This document shows, one piece after another, positions 18,430 to 26,116 of a stretch of 64,000 nt of DNA. The DNA is from CAYZTD01 sp964638155. GTDB taxonomy: Archaea > Thermoplasmatota > E2 > DHVEG-1. The notes under the pieces are model-generated. The model searched no databases. It was not told the origin of the DNA and saw only the letters and a program-made list of their open reading frames with translations. Within the stretch, counting starts at the first letter, position 1. Each line of letters begins with the position of its first letter. The stretch covers positions 61,828 through 125,827 of the forward strand of contig CAZWYI010000001.1 of assembly GCA_964638155.1 (NCBI GenBank), in the 5' to 3' direction. Both the position numbers and the translations under genes were made by a program.

Positions 18430-21153
18430 ATGACAGGAAAAGAAATAGTACTTAAAATATCAGAAGCATTTCAACAAGACGTAGGATACGGAAGAGCAAG
18501 AATAGATCATCAGACAAGGATGAATCTAGATTTATCAATAGGTGACGTAATAGAAATCGAAGGAACAAAAAAAACCGCATCTGTAGTATGGAGAGCACAC
18601 CCAACCGATGAAGGAAAAGGCATAATTAGAATAGATAATCTAACAAGAAAAAACTGTGGCGCAGGTCTAGGAGACCGAGTGAAAATAAGACCCGCTGAAG
18701 TAAAAGAAGCAAAGACAATAAATCTTGCGCCTTTGATTTCAAAGGGACAACAAATACAATTTGGAAGTGGAATTGATAACCTAATAAAAAAAGGTCTTTT
18801 AAAAAGACCAATAACAAAAGGAGATAATGTAATAATTCCAGGTATTGCTCTTTTTGGTAGTTCTCTACCATTTGTAATTATTAATACAAATCCTAGTGGT
18901 ATTGTATCAATTAGTGAAGCGACATCCATTAAAGTTAAAGAAGAAGCTGCAAAAGCAGTTGAAGAAGAAGGACCAAGGGTAAGCTATGAAGACATAGGTG
19001 GACTTCATGAGGAAATATCAAAAGTAAGAGAAATGATTGAGCTTCCTTTAAAACATCCTGAGGTTTTTAATAGATTAGGAATTGATCCACCGAAAGGAGT
19101 TTTGTTACACGGTCCACCAGGTACTGGTAAAACACTAATTGCAAAGGCTGTAGCTAATGAATCTGGTGCCAATTTTTATACGATAAATGGTCCTGAAGTA
19201 ATGTGCGTTGATGGAAATACCAAAATATTTACAAATCCAAAGGGACACGTTAAGGCAAAAGAACTTTTTGAAAAAGAGGGCACTATCCTTAAGGATAAAG
19301 GAGCTAAAACTATTGAACTAAATGAGCCAGTAAGTACTTACTCTTATAAAAACGAGAGAATAGTTAAAGGAAAAATCACACATGTAACAAAACTAACAGC
19401 ACCAACCTTTAAACTTACTATAGGTGAAAATACTAAGATAAAAGTATCTTACAACCAACCTTTTTTGATAGAAGAAGACGGAAGCTATACTTGGAAGAGA
19501 GTTGCAAATCTCAAAAAAGGAGATTCTGTCGCTAAATTAGATATCGACAACTTAAAAAATGAGGATTTAAAAATAATCAATAATAAAAAAAATGCAAATG
19601 CATTAATTAAGTGGGATAAAATTAGAAACATAGAATATATTGGTGACCAGGTGCTATACGACTTTACTGTTGATAATGACAGTTTTATTGGTGGCCCGTA
19701 TTTCTTTTTGCACAACTCCAAATTCTACGGTCAAAGCGAAGAAAACCTTAGAAAAATCTTTGAAGAAGCAGAAAAAAATGCACCAAGTATTATTTTTATT
19801 GATGAAATAGATGCAATTGCACCTAAAAGAAGTGAAGTGCATGGTGAAGTTGAACGTCGTGTTGTATCACAGATGCTAACTCTCATGGATGGTTTGAAAG
19901 GCAGAGGTAAATTAATTGTTATTGGTGCTACAAATCTTCCAGAGGTCCTTGATCCTGCACTTAGAAGGCCTGGTAGATTTGATAGGGAAATAAAAATAGA
20001 TGCCCCTGATCGTGACGGCAGAAATGAAATACTCCAAATCCACACCCGCGGCATGCCTCTCGGTGAAAGTTTTGATCTTGAGGGTTTATCTGAGATAACC
20101 TATGGTTATGTTGGTGCAGATCTTGCGTCTCTTGCAAGAGAAGCTGCGATGAATGCTTTAAGACGGTACCTGCCAGAAATAAATTTAGAAGAACCTATTC
20201 CAACAAAAGTTCTTGAAAAAATGGAGGTTACAATGGATGATTTCAAAAACGCTCACCGTGGAATTGAGCCTTCAGCTATGAGAGAGTTCCTTGTTGAAGT
20301 TCCAAAGGTTTCCTGGGATGATGTAGGTGGTTTAAGTAAACCAAAACAGCAATTAATAGAGGCAGTTGAATGGCCTCTTACAAAACCAGAGGTTTTTGAT
20401 CGTATGGGTATTACTCCCCCTCGTGGAATATTATTATATGGTCCACCTGGAACAGGTAAAACTCTTCTTGCAAAAGCTGTCGCCCATGAGTCTAAAGCTA
20501 ATTTTATTAGTATAAAAGGCCCTGAAGTCATGAGTAAATGGGTCGGCGAATCAGAAAAAGCGGTAAGAGAATTATTTAAAAAAGCACGTCAGGTTGCTCC
20601 AACAATTGTATTTCTTGACGAGCTTGATAGCATTGCCCCTATGCGCGGTACTGATACAGGAAGCCATGTTACAGATAGTGTTGTCAACCAACTTCTCACA
20701 AGTATTGATGGTCTTGAGAGTATGGAAGGTGTTGTTGTAATTGGTGCTACAAACCGTCCTGATATTATTGATCAGAGTCTTTTAAGACCGGGTAGGTTTG
20801 ATAGGCTTGTATTAATTGAATCTCCTGATAAAGAGACTAGGCTTGAGATTTTTAAAATTCATACCCAAAATATGCCTCTTGATAAAGATGTTAAACTTTC
20901 CAGTCTTGCAAAAAGTACAGAAAATTATTCTGGTGCAGATATTGAGTCTTTATGCAGAGAAGCAGCGATGATTGCCATTAGAGAAAATGAGAAATCAGAT
21001 AAAGTCAAAAAAGTACATTTTGATAAAGCTATGGAAAGTGTTAGAGCTTCGATTACACCTGAAATTGGCAAGTTCTACCGCGCTGTTTCTGAAAAACTAG
21101 GCAGCGGTATTGCCAAAAAAGATAAAAGAGAAAAAGATATACAATATATGTAA
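18430..21153 (+). CDS. Cdc48/VCP-type AAA+ ATPase, interrupted by a mini-intein
   Basis: This hexameric unfoldase feeds substrates to the proteasome and other machines. The 907-residue precursor has the Cdc48 N-domain (about 1-180) and two AAA domains. D1 has Walker A GPPGTGKT near residue 228 and Walker B IIFIDEID near 455. D2 has Walker A near 671, IVFLDELD, and the arginine finger region RRPGRFD/LRPGRFD. A 171-residue intein lies in D1 between GPEVM and SKFYG, at pore loop 1. Splicing gives 736 residues, the normal size. Ribosome-binding site GGTGGAGGAT precedes the start. The D2 copy of the same site (GPEVMSKWVG) is intact. Confidence 0.94.
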   Translation: MTGKEIVLKISEAFQQDVGYGRARIDHQTRMNLDLSIGDVIEIEGTKKTASVVWRAHPTDEGKGIIRIDNLTRKNCGAGLGDRVKIRPAEVKEAKTINLAPLISKGQQIQFGSGIDNLIKKGLLKRPITKGDNVIIPGIALFGSSLPFVIINTNPSGIVSISEATSIKVKEEAAKAVEEEGPRVSYEDIGGLHEEISKVREMIELPLKHPEVFNRLGIDPPKGVLLHGPPGTGKTLIAKAVANESGANFYTINGPEVMCVDGNTKIFTNPKGHVKAKELFEKEGTILKDKGAKTIELNEPVSTYSYKNERIVKGKITHVTKLTAPTFKLTIGENTKIKVSYNQPFLIEEDGSYTWKRVANLKKGDSVAKLDIDNLKNEDLKIINNKKNANALIKWDKIRNIEYIGDQVLYDFTVDNDSFIGGPYFFLHNSKFYGQSEENLRKIFEEAEKNAPSIIFIDEIDAIAPKRSEVHGEVERRVVSQMLTLMDGLKGRGKLIVIGATNLPEVLDPALRRPGRFDREIKIDAPDRDGRNEILQIHTRGMPLGESFDLEGLSEITYGYVGADLASLAREAAMNALRRYLPEINLEEPIPTKVLEKMEVTMDDFKNAHRGIEPSAMREFLVEVPKVSWDDVGGLSKPKQQLIEAVEWPLTKPEVFDRMGITPPRGILLYGPPGTGKTLLAKAVAHESKANFISIKGPEVMSKWVGESEKAVRELFKKARQVAPTIVFLDELDSIAPMRGTDTGSHVTDSVVNQLLTSIDGLESMEGVVVIGATNRPDIIDQSLLRPGRFDRLVLIESPDKETRLEIFKIHTQNMPLDKDVKLSSLAKSTENYSGADIESLCREAAMIAIRENEKSDKVKKVHFDKAMESVRASITPEIGKFYRAVSEKLGSGIAKKDKREKDIQYM
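19204..19716 (+). mobile_element. Mini-intein (no endonuclease) in Cdc48
   Basis: The intein spans precursor residues 259-429. It starts with Cys (CVDGNTKIF) and ends FFLHN, followed by Ser as the +1 residue. The C-terminal block LYDFTVDNDSFIGGPYFFLHN is canonical, with penultimate His and terminal Asn. At 171 residues it has splicing blocks only and no LAGLIDADG motif. In block B the usual T-x-x-H is replaced by S-Y-N-Q (KVSYNQPFLI), so two residues that normally help the first N-S acyl shift are missing. Whether it still splices efficiently cannot be told from sequence. Confidence 0.92.
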
Positions 21154-21190
21154 TTTAATTAATTAAATAATAAAAGGAGGAAAAAAATAT

Positions 21191-21430
21191 ATGAAGTTAA
21201 CTGAAGATGAACTTAGGGGAAAAACAGTAATGAGCGAAGAGGGTTTGTATCTTGGAATTATGAGAAATTCTATTGTTGATACTACAACTGGTAACCTCAC
21301 AAGCCTTCTTGTAGAGCCGTCAGATGATGTTGATCCTCGCCTTTATCATCAAGATAATCAAGGGCATTTGGTTTTTCCATTTCAATCTATAAGATCTGTA
21401 AAAGACGTAATAATTATTGGTGGGCAGTAA
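21191..21430 (+). CDS. PRC-barrel domain protein
   Basis: The 79-residue protein is a single PRC-barrel: LRGKTVMSEEGLYLGIMRNSIVDTTTGNLTSLLVEP ... FPFQSIRSVKDVIII. Such small archaeal PRC-barrel proteins are implicated in RNA metabolism or cell division, but the role of this one is not known. It follows cdc48 after 37 bases and has its own ribosome-binding site AGGAGGAAAA. Co-transcription with cdc48 is possible. Confidence 0.8.
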   Translation: MKLTEDELRGKTVMSEEGLYLGIMRNSIVDTTTGNLTSLLVEPSDDVDPRLYHQDNQGHLVFPFQSIRSVKDVIIIGGQ

Positions 21431-21460
21431 ACCCACATAACTATTTATTTTTTTAAAAAA

Positions 21461-22390
21461 TTACCAGCTGTCTAGTATTTTTGGGTTTTTAAAAATTCTA
21501 TCAAGAGCATCTTGAAATGAAACAAAATCAGCTCCATCTAATGCCCTGTGGTCTATAGTTAATGTAAGTGGCAGTATTTTTCTAATACCTATTTTTTTCT
21601 TGCCAGATTTATTTTTAAAAATTCCTGGGCGATCTTGTACTGCATTTATTGCTATTGCAAAAACTTGAGGAGAAATTAAATCAAGTAGCGTTATTGCTCC
21701 TCTTTGATGTTTAAATACACTTCCAAGATTTGACACAAGAACACTAGTATCAAAGATATCCCCTGTGGTTATTTTATCCTTATCTGGGATTTTTAAATAC
21801 TTCTTTTTTCCTTTTCTTGATATTTTAATTTTATTTTTTCCAATAAAAGAACTGAATAATTGACGTATTACTCCTAATTTTAGTTTCTTTAGATTATAGA
21901 TTAATTGCTCTTTTGCCATAAAATATTGCATAACTTCTATATTTGTGTTTAAAATTTTTCTCCTTGCATTTTTGATTTCGTCTGCTATGTCTTGCAGATT
22001 TTTATTTCCAACATCATGAATAACTGGAGAAATCAATCTATAATCAGGTAAAAGCCATGGTGTTGCTATGCTGATTTCTTTTAGATGATGGTGTTTACCG
22101 ATTGCAGTGCGATGATTATAGCTGAGAAGAGAATTTAATTTAGGTGCTTCTTTTAAGGCTTCCGCTATTGCTTTAAGCATTACTACAGTAAAAGTAATAA
22201 ATGAATTTTTTTCAATTTTTTTACGTATTTTTAAATAATAATTATGAAATTCTGTGATATCCGGTTCATATAGATAGGTCGCATGTGGCGCATTTTTCCA
22301 AGAGTCTTGTGTTGCAAATGCTGTAACTCTTCTGTTTATATCAAATAAATGTGTTTTATTTATAGTTAATTTTTTTCCAATTAAACTCAT
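21461..22390 (-). CDS. E2-type acyltransferase catalytic domain without lipoyl domain
   Basis: The 309-residue protein matches the catalytic domain of 2-oxoacid dehydrogenase E2 components, including the active-site motif DHRALDGAD (H-x-x-x-D-G) near the C-terminus and VLVSNLGSVF before it. There is no lipoyl domain or E1/E3-binding domain, and no E1 or E3 gene nearby. A Lys-rich insert (residues about 175-215) is unusual. It is probably an acyltransferase of the chloramphenicol-acetyltransferase fold acting on free CoA esters. The substrate is unknown. It is convergent with the PRC gene and divergent from orc1/cdc6 across the predicted origin. Confidence 0.75.
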   Translation of the reverse strand: MSLIGKKLTINKTHLFDINRRVTAFATQDSWKNAPHATYLYEPDITEFHNYYLKIRKKIEKNSFITFTVVMLKAIAEALKEAPKLNSLLSYNHRTAIGKHHHLKEISIATPWLLPDYRLISPVIHDVGNKNLQDIADEIKNARRKILNTNIEVMQYFMAKEQLIYNLKKLKLGVIRQLFSSFIGKNKIKISRKGKKKYLKIPDKDKITTGDIFDTSVLVSNLGSVFKHQRGAITLLDLISPQVFAIAINAVQDRPGIFKNKSGKKKIGIRKILPLTLTIDHRALDGADFVSFQDALDRIFKNPKILDSW

Positions 22391-22466
22391 AATAATTTCT
22401 CATTTTTTTGTTTGTTACAAAGAAAGGTATTATAAGAATTTATCCGTGGGTTTATTTTTCCAAGAC

Positions 22467-22492
22467 GGACCCCTTTATTTCGTGTGGAAAAG
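22467..22492 (-). promoter_or_regulatory. Origin recognition box (ORB)-like element 1
   Basis: Read on the minus strand it gives TTTTCCACACGAAATAAAGG followed by GGTCC. It agrees with the archaeal ORB pattern TTCCACTGGAAACAAAGGGG at most positions, including the G-rich end. It points away from element 2. Confidence 0.65.
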
Positions 22493-22636
22493 AAAACTTT
22501 GAGTGAGTAATTTTTAGAAAAAATTAAAAGACGTGAGTATATCCAGATAGTTATAAATTTCTTAGTATTTGAATATTAGGATTTTTAAAAATATATTATT
22601 AAAAAAATTTTATTATGAAAATGCTGAAGTTTTTAC

Positions 22637-22656
22637 TTTCCAGTGGAAACAAAGGC
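22637..22656 (+). promoter_or_regulatory. Origin recognition box (ORB)-like element 2
   Basis: CTTTCCAGTGGAAACAAAGG is nearly identical to the core of the archaeal ORB consensus. The G-string normally following is CCTTCCCC here. It lies in the opposite orientation to element 1, on the far side of the A/T-rich tract. Confidence 0.75.
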
Positions 22657-22791
22657 CTTCCCCTTGTATTTATCTAACAGTGTTGTATAAGGAGTAATTT
22701 CAAAATAATTTAATTAAAAAATTTCAAAAATTTTTAATATATAGTCGCTGATTACATAGGTCCTTATTTCTTTGTGGGAGGATTAAATTTC

Positions 22792-24048
22792 GTGTCAAAA
22801 AAGACTGTTAATAGTGATATATTCGGGAATCTTTTAAAGATCAAAGGACTTTTTGTAAACCGTGAGGCAATGAGGCCTACTTATATGCCTGAAATGCTCC
22901 CGCACAGGGAAAATGAGATAAACAATTTAGCATCAATTTTTGTACCAGCACTTAAAGAAGAAACCCCCTCAAATGTTTTTATCTATGGGAAAACTGGAAC
23001 CGGTAAAACTGCTGTTACAAAATTTGTAGGAAGAGAATTATTAAAAAAAGGAAAAGAAACTGGTAAAAAAGTTAATTTTATCTACATAAACTGTGAAGTT
23101 GTTGACACACAATATAGACTTCTTCAAAATATTGCAAATCATTTTATTGATGACTGGAGTGAGCGAATTCCTTTTACCGGATGGCCTACAGATGAAGTGT
23201 TTGCAAAGCTAAAACAGATGATCGATAAAATCGGTGGGGTTACTGTTATTATTCTTGATGAAGTTGACAAGTTGAAGGGTGACGAAGCACTGTACAATCT
23301 TTCTCGTATCAATAGTGATCTGAAAAATTCAAAGGTATCTATTGTAGGGTTATCTAACGACCTTAAATTTACAGAGTTTTTAGACCCTCGTGTAAAATCT
23401 AGTCTTGGCGAGGAAAATATGATTTTTCCTCCTTATGATGCAGGTGAGCTTAGAGATATCTTGCATCAAAGGGTTGAGATAGCATTGAGAGAAGGCTCAA
23501 TTGATGGAGAGGTTGTACCACTTTGTGCTGCACTTGCCGCCCAAGAACATGGAGATGCAAGAAGAGCTCTTGATCTTTTGAGAATGAGTGCAGAACTTGC
23601 AGAAAGATCCAAATCACCGCGTATTACTAAAAAATATGTTCGTCAGGCCCAAAATAAAATAGAAATAGACAGAATTATTGAGGTTGTAAGAACACTTCCC
23701 ACTCAGTCAAAACTCATTCTTCTTGCAATTCTTTTGCAGGATAAATATAACAAAAATAATGGAACATCTGGTGCTATTACTACTGGTGAGGTTTATGAAA
23801 TTTATAAGAGTCTATCTAAAAAAACAAGATCTGATGCTCTAACTCAAAGGCGCGTTGCAGATCTTATTTCAGAACTTGATATGCTTGGAATAATCACTGC
23901 AAGGGTTATTTCAAAAGGAAGATATGGTAGGACACGTGATATTAGAATATCTTCATCTGCAGACGAAATTCTTAATATTTTAAAGGAAGACGATGTTTTT
24001 GAAGAACTTTCAAATTATAAAATACGCGGTCAAACAAGGCTCATTTAA
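22792..24048 (+). CDS. orc1/cdc6: Orc1/Cdc6 replication initiator
   Basis: This protein binds origin boxes and loads the MCM helicase. The 418-residue protein has an AAA+ domain with Walker A GKTGTGKT (about residues 71-78), Walker B VIILDEVD (about 158-165) and sensor segments (GLSNDLKF). A C-terminal winged-helix domain follows (about 295-418, with YGRTRDIRIS). Both 22774 and 22792 are GTG codons in frame. I chose 22792 because GGGAGGAT at 22777-22784 is then correctly placed as ribosome-binding site. It sits directly beside the predicted origin. Confidence 0.92.
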   Translation: MSKKTVNSDIFGNLLKIKGLFVNREAMRPTYMPEMLPHRENEINNLASIFVPALKEETPSNVFIYGKTGTGKTAVTKFVGRELLKKGKETGKKVNFIYINCEVVDTQYRLLQNIANHFIDDWSERIPFTGWPTDEVFAKLKQMIDKIGGVTVIILDEVDKLKGDEALYNLSRINSDLKNSKVSIVGLSNDLKFTEFLDPRVKSSLGEENMIFPPYDAGELRDILHQRVEIALREGSIDGEVVPLCAALAAQEHGDARRALDLLRMSAELAERSKSPRITKKYVRQAQNKIEIDRIIEVVRTLPTQSKLILLAILLQDKYNKNNGTSGAITTGEVYEIYKSLSKKTRSDALTQRRVADLISELDMLGIITARVISKGRYGRTRDIRISSSADEILNILKEDDVFEELSNYKIRGQTRLI

Positions 24049-24076
24049 TTTAGCTTTTTTAAAAAAGTAATAGTAA

Positions 24077-24236
24077 ATGGGGGAATCAGGCGATTTTTTA
24101 TTATTTTTATATTAATGTGATGTAAATCGTATTTGGTTCCCCTCATGTTCCAAACACATCAAACATCGAGGAATCGGTAATGGAAGACCCATCCTTTACC
24201 CAGAATTTATTGGTCCACCAAATTCCCCCAAAAAAA
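24077..24236. ncRNA. Candidate structured RNA between orc1/cdc6 and DUF1624 gene
   Basis: A 160-base gene-free block is less A/T-rich than its surroundings. Its ends form a perfect 8-base-pair stem (GGGGGAAT / ATTCCCCC). Inside are several hairpins: TTTGG...CCAAA around 24131-24154, GGTAATGG...CCA...TTACC around 24175-24200, and TTGGTCCACCAA near 24217-24228. On the plus strand the closing stem is followed by A-rich sequence. It does not fit a tRNA, 5S or known RNase P pattern by eye. It might instead contain degenerate origin boxes. The strand is undecided. Confidence 0.35.
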
Positions 24237-24301
24237 GAATATAACACTCTATAATAAAGTTTTACAATTTTTCAAAAAAAATTATTTAAAAACTATTATT
24301 T

Positions 24302-25084
24302 TTATAAAAGTGTATATAATGTTATAGCTCCAACAATTGCAGGCTGATGTACTAAATAAATTGCTAATGATCTTTTTCCAAGCCATGATAGCACTTTAAC
24401 TGGTAAATATTTTGATATATCTGGTATGTAAAATCTCCTCTTGTTATCCTTATATAAAACATTTCCTATACCCACACCAAGTAGTGTTACACCTAGCCAG
24501 GGAAATATCGGAAAATAATCAATTGTGTAGGTCCATATATCTGCAGGATGCAAGCCTACAATTAATTGTAAAATATTTGCATTTTGTATTGTAAATGAAC
24601 CTAATATTAATCCCAAAACTATCATTGAAATAGCTATTGGAAAATTGTATTTTGATAGTTTTAAAAATGGAATACTTAGAATTATGCATAGACCTATGCA
24701 GTGTAAAACCCCAAACAGGATTGGTCTATCTGGCATAAATATCAGTGTTACTATTGTTAGAGCTAATCCAAGTGAAAATATCCATGCACCTCTTTTTATT
24801 AGATGTAAGTAGTATTCTTTTGGGTCATTTCTTTTTTTGTTGAAAGTTATCGCAAGGCATATTCCTACTATTGTAAAGAATGTGATTTGTACGATTATGT
24901 TTGTTTTTTGAATGAATGCGTTTGTTGGAAAGATATTATAGTAGTCTAAATCCCAAAGTAAATGTAAAAGAATCATATGTGTTATAGCAAATCCTCTCAA
25001 GAAATCTAGTTCAATGAAGCGGCCGGTTTTCTTTGTTTTTTGGAATTTCATTGTAAAGGGTGTAATAAACTTCTTTTTTATCAT
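24302..25084 (-). CDS. DUF1624 / heparan-alpha-glucosaminide N-acetyltransferase-like membrane protein
   Basis: The 260-residue protein has about seven membrane helices. It begins with the family signature GRFIELDFLRGFAITHMILLHLLWDLDYY, including the R-G and H residues typical of membrane acyltransferases (DUF1624). The C-terminal LGKRSLAIYLVHQPAI is the matching end motif. It probably transfers acetyl or acyl groups to a surface polymer precursor. A downstream ATG at 25051 could also be the start. It lies alone, and the first copy of the tRNA-like repeat is about 100 bases upstream of its start. Confidence 0.8.
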   Translation of the reverse strand: MIKKKFITPFTMKFQKTKKTGRFIELDFLRGFAITHMILLHLLWDLDYYNIFPTNAFIQKTNIIVQITFFTIVGICLAITFNKKRNDPKEYYLHLIKRGAWIFSLGLALTIVTLIFMPDRPILFGVLHCIGLCIILSIPFLKLSKYNFPIAISMIVLGLILGSFTIQNANILQLIVGLHPADIWTYTIDYFPIFPWLGVTLLGVGIGNVLYKDNKRRFYIPDISKYLPVKVLSWLGKRSLAIYLVHQPAIVGAITLYTLL

Positions 25085-25184
25085 ATTTACTGTTCATCCT
25101 TTAGATGTTATTCTCTAACGTGCTACAGTTTTACAGTTATAATATTTAAAAATAACGTGTTAAAATGCCATTATTAAAAATTAG

Positions 25185-25238
25185 TATTGGTTTTTATTTC
25201 TGTTTTGAACTCCAGGGGTTCAAATCCCTTCCCCTGCA
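25185..25238 (+). repeat. tRNA-3'-end-like repeat, copy 1
   Basis: It ends in CCAGGGG, TTCAAAT, CCCTTCCCCTGCA, followed by TCTTTTT. A canonical T-stem and seven-base T-loop can be drawn (AGGGG/CCCTT around TTCAAAT). No full tRNA precedes it, because the upstream 60 bases are A/T-rich without D or anticodon arms. It is the left flank of the 25288-25860 gene. The 5' limit is uncertain. Confidence 0.7.
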
Positions 25239-25287
25239 TCTTTTTAAATTAACTTAATTTTACAAAAAATTTAAGAGAGTAATATTC

Positions 25288-25860
25288 TCATACTATTTTT
25301 AAATGATAATAGGATGATGTGAAACATGAATCAAGAATATATTGGTTAATCTCTGATTCTTTGCCTGTAAAGCAAATTCCTGAAGTATTCACCAATGTCG
25401 GTTGTGCAAAATATGTATGAATATTAGGGTTGTATGAAATGAATACATTGCTATAAGTTGTAAAATTATATAATTTGCTTTCATTAAACCATATTTTTAC
25501 ACAGCTTCTGTTTACAATCTCAACTAATCTAAATAACTCTGATTGATTTTTAGGTCCAAAAGGTCCAAAATAATCTCCTTCATGAACTTCTATTAAATAC
25601 TGCTTATCATAATAATTAGATTTATTCTCAAAATTAAAAAACTCATTAAATTTTATAGGTTCAGGTTCATAACCTGGAAGAGTACAATACGATTCACTTT
25701 TTTTTACATTTATTTCTATTATAATCGAATCAATTTTTTCTTTATCAATACTTGAATTTAAATCCATTTTTAACTCATGGAATAGTCCATATTCATTGCA
25801 ACAATGAAAAATTAAAACAATTATAAAAATGGATATAGCTGTTATTATAGGTTTTTTCAT
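25288..25860 (-). CDS. Orphan exported or membrane-anchored protein
   Basis: The 190-residue protein (start at MKKPIIT) has an N-terminal hydrophobic segment ending FHCC, possibly a lipid-attachment or signal peptide. A hydrophilic domain without recognisable motifs follows; it contains repeated Tyr, Asn and four further Cys. I recognise no family. It lies alone between two tRNA-like repeats (25185-25238 and 25955-26011), so it may be cargo of a small cassette. Confidence 0.55.
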   Translation of the reverse strand: MKKPIITAISIFIIVLIFHCCNEYGLFHELKMDLNSSIDKEKIDSIIIEINVKKSESYCTLPGYEPEPIKFNEFFNFENKSNYYDKQYLIEVHEGDYFGPFGPKNQSELFRLVEIVNRSCVKIWFNESKLYNFTTYSNVFISYNPNIHTYFAQPTLVNTSGICFTGKESEINQYILDSCFTSSYYHLKIV

Positions 25861-25954
25861 GACAATCCTCAAACTATATTGTCTGTTCTTGTAAGTATAT
25901 AAAAAGTAGTAAAACGTTCGGTAAAAGCCAAACAGTTCTAAAAATTGTATTCAA

Positions 25955-26011
25955 CAGGGGAAACAACTTGTTTTTTGCCATTAAGTTGAAGTTCAAATCC
26001 CTTCCCCTGCA
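25955..26011 (+). repeat. tRNA-3'-end-like repeat, copy 2 (full form)
   Basis: This 57-base copy starts CAGGGGAAACAAC and ends TTCAAATCCCTTCCCCTGCA, then TCTTTTT. The ends pair (CAGGGGAA/TTCCCCTG). Inside is a second perfect stem CAACTT/AAGTTG. It is the right flank of the 25288-25860 gene. It aligns base for base with copies 4 and 6. Confidence 0.8.
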
Positions 26012-26029
26012 TCTTTTTAATAATTTTAA

Positions 26030-26070
26030 CAGGAGAAAATCACATTATTTCTAAAAGTTATTCCCCTGCA
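26030..26070 (+). repeat. tRNA-3'-end-like repeat, copy 3 (degenerate)
   Basis: This 41-base copy starts CAGGAGAA and ends TATTCCCCTGCA, with the middle shortened and the T-loop lost. It follows copy 2 by 18 bases and is the left flank of the radical SAM gene. Confidence 0.55.
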
Positions 26071-26116
26071 CGATTTTACGCTAAAAATTCACTTTTTTCA
26101 GTTACCGCAATCCATA

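Larger units (their letters stand above)
22441..22791. other. Predicted chromosomal replication origin (oriC) next to orc1/cdc6
   Basis: This ~350-base gene-free stretch separates the E2-like gene from orc1/cdc6. It holds two origin-recognition-box-like sequences in opposite orientation (22467-22492 and 22637-22656). About 145 bases of very A/T-rich sequence, a likely unwinding element, lie between them. A degenerate third box may overlap the orc1/cdc6 start region (22757-22780). Inverted boxes flanking an A/T tract beside orc1/cdc6 is the classic archaeal origin layout. The box consensus comes from memory of archaeal ORB elements. Confidence 0.75.

Noticed and set aside
24077..24236. 5S rRNA, RNase P RNA or intron-containing tRNA at this locus
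   Set aside because: Length and helix order do not fit 5S; the T-loop and D-arm of a tRNA are missing; RNase P signature sequences are absent.
25185..25238. Possible complete tRNA gene ending at 25238
   Set aside because: The T-arm and acceptor 3' strand are good, but the preceding ~60 bases have no D-arm, no anticodon arm and no matching 5' acceptor strand. It is treated as a tRNA-like repeat instead.
25955..26011. Integron attC site reading of the repeat
   Set aside because: Length (57 bases) and hairpin form fit, and ATTCAAC precedes copy 2 like an RYYYAAC box. But the other copies lack that box, no GTTRRRY partner is present, and no integron integrase is visible. The tRNA 3'-end reading explains more bases.
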